From Caldilineaceae bacterium (lineage in GTDB: Bacteria > Chloroflexota > Anaerolineae > Caldilineales > Caldilineaceae), in assembly GCA_028819675.1 (NCBI GenBank), contig JAPPKT010000480.1, forward strand, positions 1 through 14,951: 14,951 nt of DNA. Reading direction: 5' to 3'. Positions 1-5,924 of this stretch are shown here, one piece after another (the first letter of the stretch is position 1; every line of letters starts with the position of its first letter). The position numbers were made by a program, and so were the translations under genes. The notes below the pieces were generated by a model. That model was not told where the DNA came from and searched no databases. It was given only the letters and a program-made list of their open reading frames with translations.

Positions 1-201
1 ACCCAGTCGGGTTACGTCCTCGACCAGGCGGTCTATCATGGCGTTATCTCACGCGAGGAGTATGACTACCTGGCTGACATGAGAAAATATCGAAACGCGA
101 TCGCCCACGGTTTTGATGTCGACGGGTTCAGCGACGAGAAGGTGACGGCGTTGATCGAGGTTGTTGAGCGGCTGCTGGATTCGGTGCCTGAACTGGTGTA
201 G
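1..201 (+). CDS. HEPN-like protein, C-terminal fragment (5' end outside window)
   Basis: The reading frame is open from base 1 and ends at TAG 199-201, giving the last 66 residues of a longer protein. Near its middle it has the segment KYRNAIAHGF, an R-N-x-x-x-H pattern (R31 to H36 of the visible part). This is the signature of HEPN domains, four-helix bundles found in RNase toxins, MNT/HEPN pairs and many defence proteins. A helical tail, VTALIEVVERLLDSV, follows as expected for the last HEPN helix. Some HEPN-like domains with this motif are not nucleases, so activity is an inference. The gene is convergent with the nuclease-like gene that ends 28 bases downstream. With the N-terminus missing, the exact family cannot be named. 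Confidence 0.6.
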   Translation, partial: TQSGYVLDQAVYHGVISREEYDYLADMRKYRNAIAHGFDVDGFSDEKVTALIEVVERLLDSVPELV

Positions 202-229
202 CGGCAGCGGAAGGGGCAGATGACCAACG

Positions 230-1009
230 TTATATGTCAGTGGGTGTCTGATTTCTCATTTTTCCAGCGTTGGATATCTTCTTCTTCCATCGAAAGTAGC
301 GCGGGAGTTCGTCTCCGGCTGGATGCGGGTTGATGCTACATAGGTCTTCCCAAGACACGCTTCTCATCAGAATTTCAACATCACCCACTCTACACTCCTG
401 GCGTTGAAACAAAGGCTTATCGAGGTAGATGCCGAGCACTATGAACGTAGTGCCCGCAGCATAGATTCTCTGGCCAAATCTACTGAAGACCATTTTCCGG
501 AGTTCGATTTGCTCCTCGTCTGTGGGCGATTTCCACTTCGCCTCGCCCAATATCACTGCTGCGGGGGTCTGTAGAAGGACATCGATTTCTGGTCCTCCCA
601 TGGAGAGTTTTGTGGGGTGGGGAGTACGTCTCCACAGAGAAATTGTCGCCACTTGCGGAGGACAAAGTGACGGTTCAATCATGTGAAAAAGATTTGTGCA
701 GAACTTAATCCGCGTGGCTTCTTCTGCGTAAATCAACGGGCCGAAAACACTCCATGTAATAGCATCTTCGCTATTGATCGATTGCAGGTCACAATAGTAG
801 CCCATCGTTCTGACAACCGCGCTTAGATCTTCACCTTCGTATTTTGCCTCATGGTTGCTCTTGTAAAGCTTTTGGAGAATTTCAGGAGCAGGCCACACCT
901 CAACGTCGCCACGAAGAAGGCCTTCAAGGGGTTCCGTAAACGCGAGAACACCACCCTTGCTTTTCGCAAGGATAACGTCATCGCCATTCCAATTGCATGA
1001 CGTCTGCAT
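230..1009 (-). CDS. PD-(D/E)XK nuclease-like protein of unknown family
   Basis: A 259-aa protein. The central part reads GGPEIDVLLQTPAAVILGEA followed by KW. In the 263-residue long form this places D147, E160 and K162 as D-x12-E-x-K after a hydrophobic strand, the core of PD-(D/E)XK restriction-endonuclease-like folds. An upstream helix with SEDAITWSVF resembles the acidic first helix of such folds. I do not recognise a named family. Start: the longest frame begins at 1021, but GGAGG lies just inside it, five bases before a second ATG at 1009, whereas the upstream ATG has only a weak site. I therefore prefer 1009. There are no signal peptide or membrane segments. It is a single gene facing away from the origin region and could be an orphan restriction or DNA-repair nuclease. 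Confidence 0.7.
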   Translation of the reverse strand: MQTSCNWNGDDVILAKSKGGVLAFTEPLEGLLRGDVEVWPAPEILQKLYKSNHEAKYEGEDLSAVVRTMGYYCDLQSINSEDAITWSVFGPLIYAEEATRIKFCTNLFHMIEPSLCPPQVATISLWRRTPHPTKLSMGGPEIDVLLQTPAAVILGEAKWKSPTDEEQIELRKMVFSRFGQRIYAAGTTFIVLGIYLDKPLFQRQECRVGDVEILMRSVSWEDLCSINPHPAGDELPRYFRWKKKISNAGKMRNQTPTDI

Positions 1010-1041
1010 TAATTCCTCCATTTTTTGTCTCTAACGAGCAT

Positions 1042-1165
1042 GGTCAATCCCCTATACTCTTATGAGCATATGGGGGATACGCACTTTACACTGGAGAGCG
1101 TTACCTGATATGTAATTCGGACTCGACTCCCTTGTCTCAACTGTCGGGAACAGAACCCGATAGCC
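1042..1165 (-). pseudogene. Decayed second copy of origin patch, iteron and initiator 3' end
   Basis: On the minus strand, bases about 1115-1165 read as a diverged version of the end of the 532-aa initiator: GYRVLFP here against GYRILPP there. The nucleotide motif CAGAA-NN-CG-N-TAGCCG is shared between about 1148-1165 and about 1458-1475. Immediately beyond lies a single iteron (1097-1118) and a copy of the palindromic patch that precedes the intact iterons. The order patch, iteron, rep 3' end is the same in both copies. It is therefore a remnant of a related replicon or of a partial duplication, not a gene. Similarity was judged by eye. Confidence 0.5.
1097..1118 (+). repeat. Isolated iteron, copy of the tandem 22-bp repeats
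   Basis: This copy has the core GCGTTACCTGATATGTA. With eight flanking bases (ACTGGAGA) it forms a 25-bp block, 1090-1114, identical to 1354-1378. It differs from the tandem iterons in the last few bases (AATTC instead of AGTCA). It sits next to the decayed initiator remnant. Confidence 0.75.
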
Positions 1166-1270
1166 GATGCAGGAATGTGGGGTGAAGCGGATGAGAGTTT
1201 CAACTGAGTGCAGTAGAGATAAAGGGCTCTTACAGTACTTTCAAAGGTGGCAACTGATGGTTTTGAATCG

Positions 1271-1303
1271 GGGTTGCCCTCCCTCAAAGGGCATGGGCAA
1301 CCC
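1271..1303. repeat. Nested hairpin next to the iterons (possible single-strand initiation site)
   Basis: Perfect 9-bp arms GGGTTGCCC (1271-1279) and GGGCAACCC (1295-1303). The 15-base loop itself contains CCCT-CAA-AGGG, so the structure is a long stem with a small internal loop. No T-run follows on either strand, so it is not a standard terminator. In IncQ plasmids, hairpins near the iterons serve as priming sites (ssi); that role is only an analogy here. Confidence 0.5.
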
Positions 1304-1360
1304 ACCCCATACCCTTATGAGGTTATGGGTTAAATGGGGATTACCCTTTTTGAACTGGAG

Positions 1361-1426
1361 AGCGTTACCTGATATGTAGTCAAATGTTACTTGATTTGTT
1401 GTCAAGCGTTACCTGAAATGTAGTCA
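1361..1426 (+). repeat. Three tandem 22-bp iterons
   Basis: Units at 1361-1382, 1383-1404 and 1405-1426 repeat with an exact 22-bp period. Their shared pattern is A-N-YGTTAC-YTGA-N-WTG-T-N-GTCA. Units one and three are nearly identical and the middle unit is more diverged. The final TCA (1424-1426) is the complement of the TGA stop of the initiator gene, so the last iteron overlaps the gene end. Exact periodicity of two helical turns is typical of initiator binding sites. Confidence 0.85.
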
Positions 1427-3022
1427 TGGATCGAATCTTGCGCCCCAGCCGTAGGGAGGCAGAATTCGGTAGCCGTCACCCACCTTTTCGATACTGCAGT
1501 AGTTTGCGTCTGCCAAATGGCGCACGGCGTTGATAGCGTCCAGTCTCCGCTTGCGGATCGTTGTTTGGGGCAGCCTCTTTTCAGCCGGTCCGAATGCCAC
1601 TTCCATTACCTGATCGGGGGTCAGGATGCGATAGGCATTGGCGGCCGGATTGCGCTCCCGCGCCGCCTTCTTAATGTCGAATACGCGGTTGCCGGCCGAG
1701 TCCAGAGCAATGACACCTGGTCGCAGCCTGCGTTTGTCTTCGCTTCCGATCATATACTGGCGGATCGGCGCGCCGTTCTTGGTAGTTAGTACATTTTCAT
1801 CTTTGCCGATCAATTGATCTGCGGCGTTGCGCGCCAACTTTGGCCGGGTTGGTTGGATGTAGCGGCTGTTCAATCGCCCGTACCGGTCCCACAGGTAGCA
1901 CAATGCCAACATAGCGCGCCACCGGAGAACAGATTGCTGAGCAAGTATTCGCAAGGCTGGTTTGTACACTAACGGCCCGCGATTGTTGACGCCTGGGGGG
2001 TAGGCAATCTCGAAAATCACCTTGTCCTGGTAGGCATTCCATGCTCTCGGTATGTTGCGTACAACAACCGTAGCCCATCGTCCGCCGCTCCCATCTTCAC
2101 CTGTCCACGGGAAGCGCAGATTGTGGACCTGCTTGAGTGCGTCTTCCACGTCCGGGTACCGGGCTTGCGCATAGCGGCCATTTGGGAATAGCCAGGAGTT
2201 TTCTGATTTGACTATTTCCCCGAATTCAACGTCAAGTGTTCGCCTGCCGTTCCGACTTCCAGTCGTAACGGCCAAAACCGCCTCCAGAAATATGCGGGCG
2301 ACATACGGTGTGCCCTTGTTCCTTTTCTTCCCTATATGAGCATCAATGTAATAGAGGGGAAGCCAGGGGATCAGCGTATCTTCGGGCAGTTCAAGGTTGG
2401 GGAGATACGCTTGCTTGGATGGGCGTGCTAGAAAACCGGTATGCGCCGATATCTCCTCAGAGTCCGACTGATCAAACAGGGTGCTCGGTTCTTGGGTCAG
2501 GTGAATGGTTGCCAGCGTTTCGGGCGCTATCGCGGTTTTGCGCCTTTCCGGTCTGCAGTGCTGCAGCCAAGCCTTGATGAGCGGAGCCAACAGGTCCTTT
2601 CCGAGCGCAAGGATTGTTTCGGCATCGGGCAGTGTGGCGACCATATTGCCGATGTGGTAGATCGTCTCTCCTTCTGTATTCTGTTGCGAAGTCATTTCTG
2701 CATCGTAGATCAAGGCGGTGACGTTTACCGGTTTACTGTATTCTCCCTCCGGCGCTCCCATCATCACCCCGATCATTGCTGCGCGGGGAGGCCCTCCGCG
2801 TTCTTGGTAAGTCATCGCGCCGGGCGGCGGCTCGGCGTCCACATACGCTGCAGCAATGTGCTGCCCGCATTCTTCTTTTGCCGTTTGCATCCACGGCTGA
2901 GCCTCAAATAGCGCGTTGGCTATGTCCCTGGGTGTCGGGATCTCGTCGTCGGCAGAAAGTCCTAGTTCGTCGGCAATTTCATTCGCCAAGTCATCCCACC
3001 GGCTGTCATGTCTGCTTTCCAT
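1424..3022 (-). CDS. Candidate replication initiator protein (Rep), 532 aa
   Basis: I do not recognise a named family by sequence; the call rests on position. It is the last gene of a three-gene operon behind a RecA-fold helicase and a ribbon-helix-helix protein, and it ends in the iteron array. It begins inside the helicase gene (17-nt overlap), with AAGGAA about nine bases before the ATG, which suggests coupled translation. Residues 1-190 are acidic and variable. Residues about 218-390 look like the conserved core: LPLYYIDAHIGKKRNKGTPY near 222-240, then RWATVVVRNIPRAWNAY near 315-331, then YKPALRILAQQSVLRWRAML near 353-372. The C-terminal 60 residues are basic with IRKRRLDAINAVRHLADANY, compatible with a winged helix. 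At 532 aa it is far longer than RSF1010 RepC (about 280 aa). No membrane segments are seen. Confidence 0.6.
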   Translation of the reverse strand: MESRHDSRWDDLANEIADELGLSADDEIPTPRDIANALFEAQPWMQTAKEECGQHIAAAYVDAEPPPGAMTYQERGGPPRAAMIGVMMGAPEGEYSKPVNVTALIYDAEMTSQQNTEGETIYHIGNMVATLPDAETILALGKDLLAPLIKAWLQHCRPERRKTAIAPETLATIHLTQEPSTLFDQSDSEEISAHTGFLARPSKQAYLPNLELPEDTLIPWLPLYYIDAHIGKKRNKGTPYVARIFLEAVLAVTTGSRNGRRTLDVEFGEIVKSENSWLFPNGRYAQARYPDVEDALKQVHNLRFPWTGEDGSGGRWATVVVRNIPRAWNAYQDKVIFEIAYPPGVNNRGPLVYKPALRILAQQSVLRWRAMLALCYLWDRYGRLNSRYIQPTRPKLARNAADQLIGKDENVLTTKNGAPIRQYMIGSEDKRRLRPGVIALDSAGNRVFDIKKAARERNPAANAYRILTPDQVMEVAFGPAEKRLPQTTIRKRRLDAINAVRHLADANYCSIEKVGDGYRILPPYGWGARFDP

Positions 3023-4229
3023 CCGTCCGTTTCCTTCTGTTCCTGGTATTGGCGTTTGTTTGTGTGCTTTTGCCGTTGTTCGCCGCCATTGTCTGGTTGG
3101 CCGGCTTAGCGACTTCGTCGAAGCGGCCGGCGCCGAATTTGAGGTAGACGGGTTTTGGGGGTGCGCCTTCGTTGAGCTTGTCTACCTGGAGGATGCGCTC
3201 GCCGCCCGGGGCGGGGACCGGCTTGCTGGTCTCTTTGTCCATGACCTGGGCGGCTTCGAGGGTCCAGACGGCCTGGACGCCGTTGCGCCAGTCTGTGCTG
3301 CCGGACTGTGCGCTGTCGCTTTTGGGGGGATGGGAGATGATGAGGACGGCGCAGCTGTGGTCTTCGGCCCACTGGTCGAGGGCGGAGAGGAAGGCTCTGA
3401 CGAGGGCGCGGTCGTTCTCGTTCTGGACGAAGGCGGCGGCGAGGGGGTCGATGATCAGGAGGCGGGCGTGTGCGGCGGCGGTGTAGTCGAGGAGTGCGTT
3501 ACCGCCGTCGAGCCAGTATCCGGTTGTGCTGGTGTGGGCGCCCTGTGCTGCGCCCCAGAGGCCGCCTTCGGGGCGCATGTTGACGTAGTGCAGCTGACCG
3601 GACAGCTGGCGGATCCGTTCGGCCCGGTCCGCGCCCTGGCCGCAGACGGCGGCAAGGCGGTTTTGCCAAGCGAGAAGCCTGGTCTCCCAGGCGGCGAAGA
3701 CGACCGGGCCGGCGGCAAGGAGTTGGGGCGCATTCAGGCCGTTCAGCATGGCGGCGCCGCTCCCGGTCTGAATGAAGCGCTCGGCGCCGGTTGCGACTGC
3801 GACTGCGAGCTGCAGGGCGATGCGGCTTTTGCCGGCGCCGCCGGCGCCGGACAGTACGGAGAGGGTGGCGTGCGGCATCCAGTCCTTGACAAGCCAGGAG
3901 ACCGGGGGCGGGTTGGGGCTGTGGTCGGTGAGGACGTTTGCCAGGGCCGGTTTGGGGTTGAGCAGTTTGCGGATTTCGGACCGGGCCTGCTCCTGTGCGG
4001 CGACATGTTCGGAGCGCAGGCCTTCGGCTATGTCTGCGCCTGCCGGCGCGGGGGCGGCGGGACCGGCGGCGGCCGGGAGCGCGGCCTGGAGGATGGTCCT
4101 GGCTGCGGGGTCGTCGCTGCCGGCCGCCAGGGCTGCCTTGAGCTTGTCGTATGCCGCGGCCACGGGATCGGGCTGGATGTGTTCGGTTTCGGCTGCGATC
4201 TGCGGCCGTCTGTTCTGTCTATTATTCAT
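3006..4229 (-). CDS. RepA-like replicative helicase, AAA_25/RecA-fold ATPase
   Basis: A 407-aa protein. Residues 1-105 are an Ala/Pro-rich extension. From about 108 the segment VSWLVKDWMPHATLSVLSG leads into the Walker A loop GAGGAGKS (128-135). Walker B is RLLIIDPLAAAF with D261, followed by a sensor strand AVLIISHPPKS (H300) and STDWRNGVQAVWTL. A late LQVDKLNEG near 348-354 resembles the Lys-containing finger of hexameric RepA helicases. This order matches the AAA_25/RepA group related to DnaB, which unwinds DNA at plasmid and phage origins. Its start overlaps the stop of the upstream ribbon-helix-helix gene (ATGA), and its end overlaps the start of the candidate initiator. RSF1010 RepA is about 280 aa; the extra length is mainly the N-terminal extension. 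The family call is strong, but the specific role depends on context. Confidence 0.85.
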   Translation of the reverse strand: MNNRQNRRPQIAAETEHIQPDPVAAAYDKLKAALAAGSDDPAARTILQAALPAAAGPAAPAPAGADIAEGLRSEHVAAQEQARSEIRKLLNPKPALANVLTDHSPNPPPVSWLVKDWMPHATLSVLSGAGGAGKSRIALQLAVAVATGAERFIQTGSGAAMLNGLNAPQLLAAGPVVFAAWETRLLAWQNRLAAVCGQGADRAERIRQLSGQLHYVNMRPEGGLWGAAQGAHTSTTGYWLDGGNALLDYTAAAHARLLIIDPLAAAFVQNENDRALVRAFLSALDQWAEDHSCAVLIISHPPKSDSAQSGSTDWRNGVQAVWTLEAAQVMDKETSKPVPAPGGERILQVDKLNEGAPPKPVYLKFGAGRFDEVAKPANQTMAANNGKSTQTNANTRNRRKRTDGKQT

Positions 4230-4441
4230 GTGCGGGGTTTTTGCTTCTCGATTTGTGCCACTACGAGCATGATTTCCTCTCTCAAAAAGTCGGAAATGAT
4301 GCGGTCGGTGGCTTCGGCAGCATCAATGATTCGGCGCTTTTCGTTCGGTGTCAGAGACAACGAAATTTTGGCAGTGCGACGTAACGCTGACGAGCGTCTC
4401 GCGGGGGGATTGAGCGTATAGTTGGCTTGATCTTGACTCAT
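4226..4441 (-). CDS. Small ribbon-helix-helix protein, likely autoregulator of the rep operon
   Basis: A 71-aa protein starting MSQDQ at 4441, chosen because AAGGAG lies eight bases upstream. A longer reading to 4498 has no such site. Residues 23-31 (TAKISLSLT) form the predicted DNA-contacting strand, followed by helices about 33-44 (NEKRRIIDAAEA) and 47-60 (RIISDFLREEIMLV). This is a ribbon-helix-helix layout seen in MobC-like, DUF1778-like and plasmid copy-control proteins. It is first in the operon and overlaps the helicase start by four bases. In RSF1010 the equivalent first gene encodes a 68-aa repressor (RepF/Cac). By analogy it may bind the nested palindromes just upstream of its own promoter. 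It could instead be a relaxosome accessory or an orphan antitoxin. Confidence 0.7.
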   Translation of the reverse strand: MSQDQANYTLNPPARRSSALRRTAKISLSLTPNEKRRIIDAAEATDRIISDFLREEIMLVVAQIEKQKPRT

Positions 4442-4497
4442 GTCACTGTCTCCTTTTTGGGCTATTCGTGCGGGTGGCCCGCTAATAGTGTCATACA

Positions 4498-4534
4498 ATT
4501 ATAATCTTGACAAACTCCTGTCAGATTTGCCAAG
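4498..4534 (-). promoter_or_regulatory. Promoter and nested palindromic operator of the rep operon
   Basis: On the minus strand a perfect TATAAT (4498-4503) lies 15 bases from CTGACA (4519-4524), a slightly tight promoter. Overlapping it are two inverted repeats: TGACA-N6-TGTCA (4508-4523), and an outer pair CTTGACAAA (4506-4514) with TTTGCCAAG (4526-4534) matching at eight of nine pairs. The leader of about 50 bases carries a short GCGGG-TGG-CCCGC hairpin (4470-4482). The overlap of palindromes with the promoter suggests repression, probably by the ribbon-helix-helix product of the first gene. Confidence 0.55.
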
Positions 4535-4802
4535 ATTCTGAATGTATGTTAGAATGGGGGATTGTGGGTGAATGTTTTGGACGTAAGCTCGCCTTCAAAA
4601 CCATCAACAAGCTGGCGACGTTGTGGCAAGCATATCGCAGTCGATATTGCGCTCTGATGGGTGATGTCGGAAGCCGCGGCGCCGGTCTGGGATGACATCG
4701 CACGCTGGGACAACGGTTCCAGCCGTCTCACGGCGCGGCGGCCGCATATTCATTTGTGCGCCGGAAAATCAAAACTGGCTGTAAACGAAAAGGAGAAACA
4801 GA
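4535..4802. other. Intergenic region, no gene recognised
   Basis: Short open stretches occur on both strands but none has a ribosome site with a convincing protein. I see no relaxase-type nic motif that I could name. The last bases (AAAAGGAGAAACAG) form the ribosome site of the next gene. Confidence 0.5.
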
Positions 4803-5087
4803 ATGAGTGAGAAGGAGATGCTGAAGATGGAACGTCGGGCAGTTGCGCAAACTGCGGCGGCGATGACGCTTCTTATGCTAGGTGTCGAGATGGAGGCGGC
4901 GGGCGAAATAGGCGATGCGATTTCTGATACCATAATGAAGAAGGAGCGCGCCGAAGCTCTTTACATAGACGATGCGATTCGCTTTGCCTTCGATGCCTAT
5001 CGCAAGGGCGTGTACAACATACGGCTTTCACAGTGCGGCGAGATTGAGGATAAGGAGTTTAGTTTCGCTGACGAGCCTAAGGGCTGA
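4803..5087 (+). CDS. Hypothetical 94-aa protein
   Basis: Unrecognised. The ATG is preceded by AGGAG seven bases upstream, a strong site, so translation is likely. The N-terminal half is an Ala/Met-rich helix (residues about 13-30: VAQTAAAMTLLMLGVEME), too charged at its ends to be a confident membrane segment. The rest is mixed, with many acidic residues and EALYIDDAIRFAFDAYRKG around 51-69. It transcribes divergently from the rep operon and is followed by a GC-rich hairpin. It may belong to the same mobile element, but nothing shows its role. Confidence 0.6.
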   Translation: MSEKEMLKMERRAVAQTAAAMTLLMLGVEMEAAGEIGDAISDTIMKKERAEALYIDDAIRFAFDAYRKGVYNIRLSQCGEIEDKEFSFADEPKG

Positions 5088-5108
5088 ATAGGCAGGCACC
5101 CTTTCGGG

Positions 5109-5158
5109 GACCCCTGCCGGTTCGCCGGGGAAATGCTCTGGGGGGCGGCAGGGGGGTC
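5109..5158 (+). promoter_or_regulatory. GC-rich hairpin between two small genes
   Basis: Perfect 9-bp arms CCCCTGCCG (5111-5119) and CGGCAGGGG (5146-5154), extended by GA/TC with a small bulge. The 26-base loop is G-rich. No T-run follows, so a factor-independent terminator is unlikely. It lies in the leader of the gene at 5188 and could be an mRNA-stabilising or regulatory hairpin. Confidence 0.4.
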
Positions 5159-5187
5159 ACGAATCAACAAACAGAAAGGAGGCTAGG

Positions 5188-5499
5188 ATGCTATACGCGG
5201 GTGCTGAAAATGTGGTGAATGGGCCGGATGTTGACGCAATAATGGGGGTGATAGAGGACCATCCAGAGGATGCATTTTTATATGATCCAAGGATTATTCA
5301 TGTTTGTTGTTCTGCAACAGGGTCTGGTCACTATTTCTGTTTTGTCTGTGGTCATGGTGTCCACAGACACCAGCATCCCCAAGTACAGGATGGATGGTTT
5401 TTCCAGCATAACCGAGGCAGTCCGAATGACTGTCGTGGAAGTGACGGAAATCCTCGAGGCAGATATGCAATTTGTCGCATAGATGCAGTTTTACCGTAG
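5188..5499 (+). CDS. Hypothetical 103-aa Cys/His-rich protein, possibly frameshifted
   Basis: The ATG follows a near-perfect ribosome site (AAAGGAGG, five bases before the start), the best in this part of the window. Residues 1-36 read like an ordinary acidic protein (DVDAIMGVIEDHPEDAFLYD). From about residue 39 the frame becomes Cys- and His-rich (VCCSATGSGHYFCFVCGHG), which might bind metal. However, a second frame (5270-5482) encodes a hydrophobic stretch near LFMFVVLQQGLVTISVLSVV and then a natural-looking helix (SSITEAVRMTVVEVTEILEA). Either a frameshift has occurred near 5270-5300, or one frame is chance. The start is well supported but the C-terminus is not. No family recognised. Confidence 0.45.
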   Translation: MLYAGAENVVNGPDVDAIMGVIEDHPEDAFLYDPRIIHVCCSATGSGHYFCFVCGHGVHRHQHPQVQDGWFFQHNRGSPNDCRGSDGNPRGRYAICRIDAVLP

Positions 5500-5517
5500 A
5501 AAACGAACTGGATCTCG

Positions 5518-5667
5518 TTGAAATCCTTATTCGATTACCTCGAATCCTTGAGCATCGGCCAGGGCCGGGAAGCTGGCAAAAAACTGCAGCTGTATCCCTG
5601 CCAGCGACGTTTTCTGTCGGGTGCCTTCGGCCAGCCTGTATATGATGCGGCGGCGGCTATCTTGTCA
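5518..5667 (+). pseudogene. Phage terminase large subunit, N-terminal remnant
   Basis: Residues read FDYLESLSIGQGREAGKKLQ, then LYPCQRRFLSGAFGQP and DAAAAIL. This matches the usual start of phage large terminases, where 'GxG(R)xAG..(F/L).L.PWQ(R)RF..GAFG' precedes the ATPase strand and Walker A loop. The sequence breaks off exactly where the Walker A region (GxGKT/S) should come, and no ATPase or nuclease part follows. The normal PWQ is PCQ here. It is a fragment of prophage origin with no credible ribosome site, so I treat it as non-functional. Family assignment is from memory of the motif pattern. Confidence 0.55.
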
Positions 5668-5671
5668 CGTG

Positions 5672-5806
5672 AACATCGGTCCGTTGAAGGACGATCCCAG
5701 CGCGATTGCCGAGACAAAACGGCGGCTGTCCATATTCAGCGGAAACGTGGATCAGCTGATAGATGGTGCGACGTCGGCGTCTCTGGGAGGGGCAGAGGCT
5801 GATTAT
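5672..5806 (+). pseudogene. Unassigned coding remnant, possibly a phage head-joining protein
   Basis: In another frame directly after the terminase piece there is a protein-like run including PLKDDPSAIAETKRRL, then VDQLIDGATSASLGGAEADY. The 'LI.GATSAS.GG' tail recalls small phage head-completion (gpW-like) proteins, but the match is short. No start codon with a ribosome site is visible and the run ends at the methyltransferase remnant. Low certainty. Confidence 0.25.
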
Positions 5807-5924
5807 GAACGAACCGAACTGGACCAACCGGACAATGTGGACAGGTGACAACCTGGACATAATGCGGGGCATGAATTCGATTGAACTTACATTGGATACC
5901 AAATCGAGAAGGAGAGAAAGATGA
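5805..5924 (+). pseudogene. DNA adenine methyltransferase, N-terminal remnant A
   Basis: A 39-codon frame with a ribosome site (GAGG seven bases upstream) encodes NWTNRTMWTGDNLDIMRG and MNS. This is the characteristic N-terminus of a family of DNA adenine methyltransferases, normally continuing into 'ES.DL.YLDPPFNS' with the DPPF catalytic motif. Here it departs immediately after MNS, before the catalytic motif, and stops at TGA 5922-5924. The stop overlaps the ATG of the next gene (ATGA). A second, independent remnant of the same type lies at 7694. It cannot encode an active enzyme, but its translation might still couple to the downstream gene. Confidence 0.65.

Larger units (their letters stand above)
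1022..1423. other. Candidate plasmid-type replication origin (oriV) region
   Basis: This 400-bp stretch has no convincing gene but is dense in repeats. It contains three tandem 22-bp iterons at its right edge, a separate single iteron at 1097-1118, a nested hairpin at 1271-1303, and two related AT/GC palindromic patches (about 1042-1075 and 1295-1345) with CTTATGAG at their centres. The initiator gene ends inside the last iteron. Iterons next to a rep gene, hairpins that could act as single-strand initiation sites, and a helicase gene in the same operon are the expected parts of an iteron-controlled origin. Origin function is inferred from layout only. Confidence 0.6.

Noticed and set aside
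1361..1426. Tandem repeats as a CRISPR array
   Set aside because: The 22-bp units are contiguous without spacers, vary in sequence and abut a replication gene, so they are iterons.
2916..4421. A 501-residue plus-strand frame opposite the rep operon
   Set aside because: It is a low-complexity Gly/Ala/Asp-rich shadow of the helicase gene; the minus strand shows Walker A and B motifs and coupled starts.
4535..4802. A transfer origin or mobilisation site
   Set aside because: No nic motif that I recognise and no relaxase gene in the window.
5109..5158. A rho-independent terminator
   Set aside because: The stem is strong, but the loop is long and no T-run follows on either strand.
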